Shown piece after piece: positions 44,619 to 52,630 of a DNA stretch of 64,000 bases; the first letter of the stretch is position 1; every line of letters begins with the position of its first letter. The stretch is from NCBI GenBank assembly GCA_052115395.1, contig JBFRGO010000003.1. One strand, 5' to 3'. This stretch comes from Noviluteimonas sp052115395. Lineage in GTDB: Bacteria > Pseudomonadota > Gammaproteobacteria > Xanthomonadales > Xanthomonadaceae. The position numbers and the translations under genes were made by a program. The notes beneath the pieces were generated by a model, which worked only from the letters and a program-made list of their open reading frames with translations, had not been told where the DNA came from and ran no database searches.

Positions 44619-47600
44619 ATGACGGCACAGGGATGGGCGCGGCTTGCGCTGCTGGCGGGCGTGTTCGCATTCGGCGTGCACGCGCAGGCGGCGCGCCACG
44701 AAACGACGACGTACGCAGACGATCTCGATGCCTGGGTTTTGGGGCAGGTCGCGTCGGCCAAGACTTTCGATCCGGCGAAGAACGCCTGGGTCGAGACCGA
44801 ACGCACCGACTACGACGCGACGACCGCGCTTCCCGTTCGGCAGTACGCGTTCGGCGCGTTGCAGCAGACGCTGACGCACCACGCCGACGGCACGCTCGCC
44901 AGCGTTTCCGACGCACGCGACAGTGCCGCGTTCGATACGACGGTGCATTACCTCGACTGGCATCGCGGGACGCCGCGGCGCGTGGCGTCTCCGGACGGCA
45001 CGCAGGCCCACGCCGGCGTCAACGCCGACGGCACGATCGCCTGGACGATCGACGAAACCGGCGCGAAGACCTGCCATGCGTACGACGCACTGGGGCGTTG
45101 GGCCGGGACCACGTTCCCGTCCGAAACACAGCCCGGCGTGTGCGATGCGAGCACGTGGCAGCCGACGGTGGCGTCGTTCGTGCAGTCCACGCACGCCCAG
45201 CTCGGTCTTCCCGCGGGGCATTGGCGCCGCACGGTGCAGACCGGCGAACGCCGTGAGATCACCTATTTCGACGCGCTCTGGCGGCCGGTGCTCGTCGATC
45301 TCCACGACACGACCGACATCGGCAACACGGCGCGGCGGACCGTGCGGCGCTTCGATGCGCAGGGGCGCGAAACTTTCGTTTCGTATCCGGTGCATGCCTT
45401 GCACAGCGTGGACGACATCACGCTGGGCGTGCGCACCAGTTACGACGCCATCGGCCGCACGACGCGCGTGGAGCAGGACAGCGAACTCGGCATCCTCGCC
45501 ACGCGCCACGCGTACCTGGCGGGCTTCATCACGCTGACGACCGATCCGCGCGGGAACGCCACGCGCACGGGTTACCTGGCCTGGGACACGCCGTCGCACG
45601 ACTTGCCGACGGTGCTGCTGCATCCCGAAGGCGCGCGGACCGATTTCGTGCGCGATGTCTTCGGCAAGCCGACCACGCTTTCGCGCAGCGGCGGGACGCC
45701 CAATGCGTGGAACGGGCGCTACTACGTCTACGACGCACAGCAACGGCTGTGCAAGCGGGTCGAGTTGGAGACCGGCACGACGTCGATGCAATACGACGCG
45801 GCCGGCAACCTCGTGCGCGAAGCCACGGGCCTGCCGTGGTCGGAGACGACGTCCTGCGCGGTGGATGCGACGGCGTTCGATGCCCGCGCCGTGCATCGCA
45901 CGTGGGATGCGCGCAACCGCCTCACCGGACTCGCGTTCCCGGATGGATCGGGCGACCAGGCCTGGACGTACACGCCGGACAGCCAGCCGGCGCGCATCGA
46001 GACGCGCAACGGCACGACGCTCGCCGTCAACACCTATGCCTACAACGCGCGCGGCTTGCCGTCGGCCGAAACGCTCGCCCAGCCGGGCTGGCACGACTGG
46101 ACTTTCGCGACGCAGTACGACGCGCTCGGGAACATCGCGGCGCACGTCTATCCGAAGGAGACCGTCACTTACCAGCCCAATGCACTGGGGCAACCGCGGC
46201 AGGCCATCGGTGCGCACACGTATGCGACGGACGTCCGTTTCCACACCAACGGTGCGCTGAGGAGTTTCACCTACGGCAACGGCATCGTGCATTCGGTGGT
46301 GCAGGGCGCGCGCAAGTTGCCGGACCGGGCGCGCGACTACCACGGCGGCACCCTCGTGCTCGACGAGAGCTACGACTTCGACGCCGCAGGCAACCTTGCC
46401 GCGGTCAGCGACGCCACGCCGGGTGCCCGTGGCGATCGCACGATGGAGTACGACGGCCTGGACCGCCTCGTCGGCACGCAGTCGCCGATGTTCGGGAGCG
46501 CGCGCTACACCTACGACGCGCTCGACAACCTCACCCACGTCGCCATCGGCGGCGCACACGCCCGCGACCATTACTACTGTTACGACGCGAAATGGCGCCT
46601 GACGAACGTCAAGGTCGCCAGTTGTACCGGCCAGAGCGTGTTGGGCCTGGGTTACGACGCGCAAGGCAACCTCGAGAACCGCAACGGCCAGGCCTACCGG
46701 TTCGACTTCGGCAACCGCCTGCGCGAAGCGGCGGGGAAGGAACACTACCGCTACGACGGCCACGGCCGCCGCCTCCTGGCGTGGAGCCCGACCGCCGGCA
46801 ACATCCTTTCCTTCTACGACCGCGACGGCGTGCTGCGCTACCAGGACGACGCGCGCCGCGGCATCCACGCGCGCCACGTGTATCTCGCGGGACGCTTGAT
46901 CGCGACGCGCGAAACGACGCCTGCGACAGGCGCTTCGATGGTTCGCTTCCAGCACACCGACGCACTCGGCAGCCCGGTCGCGGTGACCGATGCCCATCGC
47001 GCGGTCGTGGAGCGCAGCGAGTACGAACCCTATGGCTTGCTGCTCAATCGTCCCGTTTCCAACGGGCCGGCTTACACCGGCCACGTCAGCGACGCCGCGA
47101 CCGGGATGCTGTACATGCAGCAGCGGTATTACGACGCGGAGATCGGGCGGTTCTTGAGTATCGATCCGGTGGTGGTTGACCGGAGGACCGGCTGGAACTT
47201 CTGCCGCTACTGCTACGCCGCCAACAGCCCGTATAAATTCCGGGATCCCGACGGTCGCGCCATCGACCTGATCGTAGATGTCGGCTTCATCGCCTACAGC
47301 AGTTACAAACTGGCGACGGAGCCGAGTTGGACGAATGCGGCGGCGCTCGGCGCAGACGTTGTTGGTGCCGCAGTACCATTCGCGACAGGCTTGGGGGCTG
47401 CCGTCAGGGCGGGCTCCCACGCGGCCGAAGGTGCGAGGGCTGCAGATAAGGCGATCGCTGCCGGCAACGATGTTGCTGCTGTCAATCGTGCCGAGAATGT
47501 TGCAAAGGGCATTCCTGAGAGTCAGCTAGGTCCCTCTGGAAAGCCAAAGATCCACGTTGTTGACCATGGCGGAAAACGCGGTGAGGCAAAAGAGGCTGCA

Positions 47601-47726
47601 CGCCGCGAAGTCGGCACGGGTGGAAGCACGGACAATCACGTAAGTCCAAAGGTCGGTAAAGATCACTATCACGGGACCACTCAGTCGGGAAAAACCAGTC
47701 GAGTTCATCATGAGTACGACCGTTGA
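44619..47726 (+). CDS. Secreted RHS-repeat protein with toxin-like C-terminal tip
   Basis: A 1,035-residue protein with a Sec-type signal peptide (WARLALLAGVFAFGVHAQAA), many YD/RHS repeats (YDALGR, YDAAGNLV, YDALDNL) and the RHS core end YAANSPYKFRDPDG (DPDG at 876-879). The last 155 residues are variable: a Gly/Ala-rich hydrophobic stretch like a pre-toxin linker (LGADVVGAAVPFATGLGAA), then a basic His-rich end (KDHYH, VHHEYDR) I cannot place in a family. The tip's DNA falls to about 53-55% GC against about 75% in the core. The mature protein begins mid-repeat (ETTTYADDLDAWVLGQV), as if an N-terminal half were missing. A small gene overlaps its end. Confidence 0.88.
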   Translation: MTAQGWARLALLAGVFAFGVHAQAARHETTTYADDLDAWVLGQVASAKTFDPAKNAWVETERTDYDATTALPVRQYAFGALQQTLTHHADGTLASVSDARDSAAFDTTVHYLDWHRGTPRRVASPDGTQAHAGVNADGTIAWTIDETGAKTCHAYDALGRWAGTTFPSETQPGVCDASTWQPTVASFVQSTHAQLGLPAGHWRRTVQTGERREITYFDALWRPVLVDLHDTTDIGNTARRTVRRFDAQGRETFVSYPVHALHSVDDITLGVRTSYDAIGRTTRVEQDSELGILATRHAYLAGFITLTTDPRGNATRTGYLAWDTPSHDLPTVLLHPEGARTDFVRDVFGKPTTLSRSGGTPNAWNGRYYVYDAQQRLCKRVELETGTTSMQYDAAGNLVREATGLPWSETTSCAVDATAFDARAVHRTWDARNRLTGLAFPDGSGDQAWTYTPDSQPARIETRNGTTLAVNTYAYNARGLPSAETLAQPGWHDWTFATQYDALGNIAAHVYPKETVTYQPNALGQPRQAIGAHTYATDVRFHTNGALRSFTYGNGIVHSVVQGARKLPDRARDYHGGTLVLDESYDFDAAGNLAAVSDATPGARGDRTMEYDGLDRLVGTQSPMFGSARYTYDALDNLTHVAIGGAHARDHYYCYDAKWRLTNVKVASCTGQSVLGLGYDAQGNLENRNGQAYRFDFGNRLREAAGKEHYRYDGHGRRLLAWSPTAGNILSFYDRDGVLRYQDDARRGIHARHVYLAGRLIATRETTPATGASMVRFQHTDALGSPVAVTDAHRAVVERSEYEPYGLLLNRPVSNGPAYTGHVSDAATGMLYMQQRYYDAEIGRFLSIDPVVVDRRTGWNFCRYCYAANSPYKFRDPDGRAIDLIVDVGFIAYSSYKLATEPSWTNAAALGADVVGAAVPFATGLGAAVRAGSHAAEGARAADKAIAAGNDVAAVNRAENVAKGIPESQLGPSGKPKIHVVDHGGKRGEAKEAARREVGTGGSTDNHVSPKVGKDHYHGTTQSGKTSRVHHEYDR

Positions 47727-48027
47727 GCATCACTACTGGGCGGGAGTGGCAGAGGTCATTCCGATGTCGGGTAACCATTTGCTGGAAGGCGCAGACGGTG
47801 CTTACGTTGGCGTCGTAGGCGTTGCGCAGTCAGAGAAAGAGTTCATCGCGAATGCAAAGGCCGCGTTATCCGCGATGGAATTCGACATGCTTGAATTGAC
47901 GGAGCGAGAGCTCATTCCGACAGTGGAGCGTTGGATCAATGCAGACGACAGCCTGCGGGAAAAGCTATCGACGCTGAGCGCGCAGAACCCAATCGAGTTC
48001 GGCGTGTTTCACAGTTTCAAGGGCTAG
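47710..48027 (+). CDS. Putative immunity protein for the RHS toxin tip
   Basis: A 105-residue acidic cytoplasmic protein without signal peptide or recognised domain; a long helix-rich middle (EFIANAKAALSAMEFDMLEL) is the main feature. It starts 17 bases inside the RHS gene and shares the same lowered GC (50-53% in counted 60-base blocks), so gene and tip were probably acquired together. Position, size, charge and base composition fit an immunity protein that neutralises the RHS tip. Function is inferred from context only. Confidence 0.65.
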   Translation: MSTTVEHHYWAGVAEVIPMSGNHLLEGADGAYVGVVGVAQSEKEFIANAKAALSAMEFDMLELTERELIPTVERWINADDSLREKLSTLSAQNPIEFGVFHSFKG

Positions 48028-48103
48028 TAACAAGGCCGCTTTCGAACTTCTTCAATCTGGTTGTGCAAGGCGATGAACTCGTGCAGGGCACTGACGCCTT
48101 GCT

Positions 48104-49546
48104 TCAAACATCCCGCACCACCAACAACCGCTCCTCCGTCATATCCCTGATCGCACTCCGCACGCCCTCCCGCCCCAGCCCGGAGTGCTTCACGCCGCCG
48201 TAGGGCATGTTGTCCACGCGGAAGCTCGGCACATCGCCCACGATCACACCGCCGGCTTCGATGCCGTCCCACGCTTGCATGGCGTGCGCGATCGATCCGG
48301 TGAACACGCCGGCCTGCAATCCGAAGTCGCTTTCGTTGACCAGGTCGATCGCCGCGTCGAAATCATCGAAGGCTTCGATCAGCGCAACCGGGCCGAAGGC
48401 TTCCTGCCGGTACAGGTCGCTGTCGTGCGGCACCTTTTCGAGGAGCGCAGCAGGCACCAGGTTGCCTTTGCGCTTGCCGCGCACGAGCGTTTTTGCGCCG
48501 CCGGCGATCGCGGCATCCATCCACGCGTCCACGCGTTTGGCGGCGGCTTCGTCGACCATCGGGCCGATGAAGACCCGTTCGTCCTTCGGATCGCCCATGC
48601 GTAGTCTGGCGACGGCGTCGGCCATCTTCTTCCTGAATTTCGCATATTGCGCGCGGTGCACGAAGATGCGCTGCACGCTGATGCAGCTCTGCCCGGACTG
48701 GTAGTACGCGCCGAAGACCATGCGTTCGACGACGGCATCGAGCGATTGCCCGGGGTCCTCGTCGACGATGCAAGCCGCGTTGCCGCCCAGTTCGAGCGTC
48801 ACCTTCTTGCGGCCGGCGCGCGCCTTGAGGTCCCAGCCGACCAGGCCGCCGGTGAAACTCAGCAACGCGAGGCGCTCGTCTTCCACCAGCAGGGAGGCGT
48901 CTTCGTTGGAGCAGGGCAGGATGGAGAACGCGCCGCGCGGGAGGTCGGTTTCGGCGAGGACTTCGCCGATGATCAGCGCGCCGACGGGCGTCTTCGCAGC
49001 CGGCTTCAACACGAACGGGCAGCCGGCCGCCAGCGCGGGCGCCACTTTGTGCGCGACCAGGTTGAGCGGGAAATTGAAGGGCGTGATGAAGGCGCAGGCG
49101 CCGATCGGGACGCGCTTGACCATGCCGCGATATCCGCGCGTGCGCGGCGAGATCTGCAGTTCGAGGACTTCGCCGTCGATGCGCGTGGCTTCGCCGGCGG
49201 CGATGCGGAAGGTGTCGATCAGGCGCGTGACTTCGCCGCGCGCATCCTTGATCGGCTTGCCGGCTTCGATGCACAGCGCGAGCGCGAGTTCTTCCTGGCG
49301 TTCGGTGAATCGCCGCACGCAGTGTTCGAGCACGTCGCGGCGCTGGTCGGGCGCAAAGGCGGCCATCGCACCGCGCGCCTTGTGTGCCGCGACGATTGCC
49401 TTGCGCACCAGCGCGGCGTCGGCGAATCCCACGCGCGTGGCGCGCTTGCCGGTGAATTTGTCCAGGACGTCGAGTTCCGACGCGCCTGGGATCGGCGCAT
49501 TGGCGAGATAGCAGGGGTAGCTCTTCGACAAACCTTGCTTCGCCAT
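48104..49546 (-). CDS. NAD(P)-dependent aldehyde dehydrogenase
   Basis: A 480-residue aldehyde dehydrogenase. The nucleophile is C288 (SGQSCISVQR) and the general base E252 (LELGGNAA); FITPFNFPLNLVAHK and FGPVALIEAF are family stretches. The usual FTGS turn reads FTGG. Sequence resembles the branch containing lactaldehyde and non-phosphorylating glyceraldehyde-3-phosphate dehydrogenases; the substrate cannot be fixed. AAGGAG lies six bases before the ATG. It follows xseA by 18 bases on the same strand. Confidence 0.88.
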   Translation of the reverse strand: MAKQGLSKSYPCYLANAPIPGASELDVLDKFTGKRATRVGFADAALVRKAIVAAHKARGAMAAFAPDQRRDVLEHCVRRFTERQEELALALCIEAGKPIKDARGEVTRLIDTFRIAAGEATRIDGEVLELQISPRTRGYRGMVKRVPIGACAFITPFNFPLNLVAHKVAPALAAGCPFVLKPAAKTPVGALIIGEVLAETDLPRGAFSILPCSNEDASLLVEDERLALLSFTGGLVGWDLKARAGRKKVTLELGGNAACIVDEDPGQSLDAVVERMVFGAYYQSGQSCISVQRIFVHRAQYAKFRKKMADAVARLRMGDPKDERVFIGPMVDEAAAKRVDAWMDAAIAGGAKTLVRGKRKGNLVPAALLEKVPHDSDLYRQEAFGPVALIEAFDDFDAAIDLVNESDFGLQAGVFTGSIAHAMQAWDGIEAGGVIVGDVPSFRVDNMPYGGVKHSGLGREGVRSAIRDMTEERLLVVRDV

Positions 49547-49564
49547 GGCGGTCTCCTTGGTGGC

Positions 49565-50911
49565 TCAGTCTTCCGGGTCGATCACCCGCAACGGCAGCGT
49601 GCCGTCGCCCAGCCGCGCCCGCAGGCGTTGCCCGGCCTGTACATCCTGCACGCTGCGGATGACGTGGCCGTCGTCGCGCTGCAGGATCGCGTAGCCGCGC
49701 GCCACGGTGGCCAGCGGACTGACGGCCTCCAGCGAACGCGCCAGGCCGCGCAGGTGGACGTGGTCGTGGCGGAGGCGGCGTGCGATCGCGGCGAGCGGAC
49801 GGGGGCGCAGCGCTTCCAAACGTTGATGGAGCAGGGCGATGCGACGCTTGGGCGCCATGGTGCGCAACACCGCGTCGGCGTGGCGCATGCGCGAGTGCAG
49901 ACGTTCCAGCTGCTTGCGGAATGCATGGTCGAGGCGGCGCTGCGCTTCGACCTGGCGTCGAAGCAGCAGATCCAGCCGCGCGCGCGGCCGCAACGCGTGC
50001 AGGCGCAGGGCGGCACGGTCGGCGCGTTGCGCATCGCGATGCATCCGATGCGACAGCAAACGCGTCGCGCGACGTTGCAAGCCCTGCAGGCGCAGCGCGA
50101 GATCGTGGCCGCTGGGTGCGAGGAGCTCGGCCGCGACCGACGGCGTCGGCGCGCGCAGGTCGGCGACGAAATCGCTGAGGCTGAAGTCGGTCTCGTGCCC
50201 GATCGCGGACACCACCGGGACGGGGGATTGCGCGATCGCGCGCACGAGGCGCTCGTCGTTGAAGGCCCACAGGTCTTCGAGCGACCCGCCGCCGCGCGCC
50301 AGCAGGATCGCGTCGTAGCGTTGCGAGCGATAAGCCCGCTGCAACATCGCCACGATCTGCGCGGGCGCGGTTTCGCCCTGCACGGGCACCGACAGCACGT
50401 CGACCTGCATCAGCGGAAAGCGCCGCGCGAGCACGCTGAGCACGTCGCGCACCGCGGCGCCCGAAGGCGAGGTCAACACCGCCAGGCGACGCACGAAGGC
50501 GGGCAGCGGCCGCTTGCGCTCGCTTTCGAACAAGCCTTCGGCGGTCAGCTTCTGTTTCAGTTCCTCGAATGCGCGGCGCAGCGCGCCTTCGCCCGCTTCC
50601 TCGAGCGAATCCAGGATCAGCTGGTAGTCGCCGCGCGCCTCGTACAGCGTGAGGCGGCCGCGCGCGAGCACGCGCAGGCCTTCGCGCGGGACGAAGTTCA
50701 GCCACTGGCTCTTGGGCTTGAACAGCGCGCAGCGCACCTGGGCGCGCGCGTCCTTCAGCGTGAAATACAGGTGCCCCGACCCGGGGCGCGAGAGGTTGCC
50801 CAGCTCGCCTTCGACCAGGACCGACGGGAAGGACCCTTCCAGCAGGTCCCGCGCCAGGGTGTTGAGCTGGCTGGGCGAAAGGATCCGGCGGGCGTCGTCG
50901 CGGGAGGACAT
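49565..50911 (-). CDS. xseA: Exodeoxyribonuclease VII large subunit
   Basis: A 448-residue nuclease subunit for single-stranded DNA. The N-terminal OB fold has LVEGELGNLSRPGSGHLYFTLKD (shown in part: GSGHLYFTLKD), and the catalytic domain has TSPSGAAVRDVL, ARGGGSLEDLWAFNDE and SAIGHETDFSLSDFVAD. A helical, Arg-rich C-terminal part follows. The small subunit gene xseB is not in the window, as is usual. Divergent from ispG with 70 bases between starts. Confidence 0.95.
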   Translation of the reverse strand: MSSRDDARRILSPSQLNTLARDLLEGSFPSVLVEGELGNLSRPGSGHLYFTLKDARAQVRCALFKPKSQWLNFVPREGLRVLARGRLTLYEARGDYQLILDSLEEAGEGALRRAFEELKQKLTAEGLFESERKRPLPAFVRRLAVLTSPSGAAVRDVLSVLARRFPLMQVDVLSVPVQGETAPAQIVAMLQRAYRSQRYDAILLARGGGSLEDLWAFNDERLVRAIAQSPVPVVSAIGHETDFSLSDFVADLRAPTPSVAAELLAPSGHDLALRLQGLQRRATRLLSHRMHRDAQRADRAALRLHALRPRARLDLLLRRQVEAQRRLDHAFRKQLERLHSRMRHADAVLRTMAPKRRIALLHQRLEALRPRPLAAIARRLRHDHVHLRGLARSLEAVSPLATVARGYAILQRDDGHVIRSVQDVQAGQRLRARLGDGTLPLRVIDPED

Positions 50912-50981
50912 GCGGGGGCGGGTGACGGCGGGACACGGTAGCGCAGGCGGGGCCGCCGGTCACGCACGGTAGAATGCGCGC

Positions 50982-52271
50982 ATGTCGATCGATACCCGCA
51001 TGCCCGCCGCCAACGACCACCTGCCTTGCCACGCCACGCGCTTCGGCCTCGCGCCGCGCCGGCAGACGCGGCAAGTGCACGTGGGCGGGATCGCCGTCGG
51101 CGGCAACGCGCCGGTCGTCGTGCAGTCGATGACCAACACCGACACCGCGGATGTCGCCTCCACGACCAAGCAGGTCGCCGACCTTTGGCGCGCGGGGTCC
51201 GAACTGGTCCGCGTCACCGTCAACACGCCCGACGCCGCCGCCGCCGTGCCGCGCATCGTCGAGAAGCTCGAGATGATGGGCGTGCACGTGCCGATCATCG
51301 GCGACTTCCACTACAACGGGCACCAGTTGCTCGCCGGCGAACCGGCCTGCGCGCGAGCGCTCGCCAAGTACCGCATCAACCCCGGCAACGTCGGCTTCGG
51401 CAAGAAGAAGGACCTGCAGTTCGCGCAGTTGATCGAGTTCGCGATCGCCAACGACAAGCCCGTGCGCATCGGCGCGAACTGGGGCTCGCTCGACCAGGCC
51501 CTCGCCACGCAACTGATGGACGAAAACCACCTGCGCGCCGAACCGTGGGATGCCGGGCGCGTGTTGCGCGAAGCCCTGATCCGCTCGGCGCTGGATTCGG
51601 CGCATCGTGCCGTCGAGATCGGCCTGCCCGCCGACCGCATCGTGCTCAGCGCGAAAGTCAGCGGCGTGCAGGAACTGATCGCGGTGTATCGCGAACTCGC
51701 CACGCGCGGGGATTTCGCGCTGCACCTGGGCCTCACCGAAGCCGGCATCGGCAGCAAGGGCATCGTCGCCAGCAGCGCGGCGCTCGCCGTGCTGTTGCAG
51801 GAAGGCATCGGCGACACGATCCGCATCTCGCTCACGCCCGATCCGGGCGCGTCGCGCACGCAGGAAGTCATCGTCGCGCAGGAATTGCTGCAGACACTCG
51901 GCCTGCGCGCATTCACGCCGATGGTCACCGCATGCCCCGGTTGCGGGCGCACGACCTCGGAGTTCTTCCAGGAATTGGCGAAGACCGTGCAGGAACACGT
52001 GCGCGACAAAATGCCGATGTGGAAGGTCAGCCACCCGGGCGCGGAAAACCTCACCCTGGCGGTGATGGGCTGCGTGGTGAACGGCCCCGGCGAATCGCGC
52101 CACGCCAACATCGGCATCTCGCTCCCGGGCACCGGCGAAGCGCCCTCCGCGCCGGTCTTCATCGACGGCGAAAAAGCGAAGACGCTGCGCGGCGACAACA
52201 TCGCGCAGGAATTCGTCGCGATGATCGACGACTACGTCGAGCGCAAATTCGGCCGATCGTCAGTCGCCTAG
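50982..52271 (+). CDS. ispG: 4-hydroxy-3-methylbut-2-enyl diphosphate synthase
   Basis: A 429-residue iron-sulfur enzyme of the non-mevalonate isoprenoid pathway that converts MEcPP to HMBPP. The [4Fe-4S] ligands are C318, C321 and C364 with E371 (CPGCG and GCVVNGPGE). VQSMTNTDTADV and RINPGNVG are conserved. It is longer than the E. coli enzyme (372 residues), mainly from insertions in the middle, as in other xanthomonads. Confidence 0.96.
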   Translation: MSIDTRMPAANDHLPCHATRFGLAPRRQTRQVHVGGIAVGGNAPVVVQSMTNTDTADVASTTKQVADLWRAGSELVRVTVNTPDAAAAVPRIVEKLEMMGVHVPIIGDFHYNGHQLLAGEPACARALAKYRINPGNVGFGKKKDLQFAQLIEFAIANDKPVRIGANWGSLDQALATQLMDENHLRAEPWDAGRVLREALIRSALDSAHRAVEIGLPADRIVLSAKVSGVQELIAVYRELATRGDFALHLGLTEAGIGSKGIVASSAALAVLLQEGIGDTIRISLTPDPGASRTQEVIVAQELLQTLGLRAFTPMVTACPGCGRTTSEFFQELAKTVQEHVRDKMPMWKVSHPGAENLTLAVMGCVVNGPGESRHANIGISLPGTGEAPSAPVFIDGEKAKTLRGDNIAQEFVAMIDDYVERKFGRSSVA

Positions 52272-52296
52272 CGACCACTTCGGATGGACGCCTCGC

Positions 52297-52409
52297 CGCG
52301 TGACGTGGTGTGGTTCCCCTGCCGCTCCTGGAACGCCATCCATGGCCACCAAGTCGCGGGCGCAAGGCCATCCATGGCCTTGCTCTGGTGAACCACACCA
52401 CGCCACGCG
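52297..52409. repeat. 20-bp inverted repeat enclosing a duplicated 13-mer
   Basis: The outer arms 52297-52316 and 52390-52409 match in inverted orientation at 19 of 20 positions. Between them, GCCATCCATGGCC occurs twice in direct orientation at 52335-52347 and 52367-52379, each with a self-complementary CCATGG core. The total of 113 bases would be a compact miniature element. Confidence 0.6.
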
Positions 52410-52568
52410 TCGAGGCTCACCTCAACTGCGTTGTTGTCCTCTTCGGCGGTCAGGCTTCTGACTTCTCGACAAGGATCGGCCCAGTGCGAAGCTTGCTTCG
52501 CACCGCACAAGTGACTGCTCGGGCGAAGCCCCTGATCGAGAGCCAACGCACGAAAGGTGATGCCCCAG

Positions 52569-52617
52569 CGTTGTGCGTTTCAAATTTTTTTCCCAAAAAA
52601 ATTTGGAACGCACGACG
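52569..52617. terminator. AT-rich 23-bp hairpin at the convergent ends of ispG and phrB
   Basis: Arms 52569-52591 and 52595-52617 pair at 21 Watson-Crick positions plus two G-T pairs around a CCC loop. Each arm carries a run of seven T or A next to the loop. Because phrB ends 14 bases away on minus and ispG lies upstream on plus, it may end transcripts in both directions, although the T-run is inside the stem rather than after it. Confidence 0.5.
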
Positions 52618-52630
52618 TTCGGGCGGCGCG

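Larger units (their letters stand above)
52272..52630. other. Hairpin-rich intergenic region, no gene seen
   Basis: This 359-base gap between the ends of ispG and phrB has no convincing coding frame. It holds three inverted repeats: 20 bases at 52297-52316 with 52390-52409 (one mismatch), 8 bases at 52484-52491 with 52496-52503 (loop CTTG), and a 23-bp AT-rich hairpin at 52569-52617. Inside the first loop a 13-base sequence is directly repeated (52335-52347 and 52367-52379). It may be a small mobile or REP-type element or a structured RNA. Confidence 0.6.

Noticed and set aside
41487..47420. A 1,977-codon open frame on the minus strand
   Set aside because: It lies antisense to the GGDEF-EAL and RHS genes, has the Arg/Ala/His-rich composition of a GC-rich shadow frame and no recognisable domain.
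47710..48027. Antitoxin of a type II toxin-antitoxin pair
   Set aside because: It follows and overlaps a large secreted RHS protein, not a small toxin, and has no DNA-binding motif; the immunity reading fits better.
48363..52103. A 1,246-codon open frame on the minus strand
   Set aside because: It runs through xseA and the aldehyde dehydrogenase in another frame and antisense through ispG; the real frames have all motifs.
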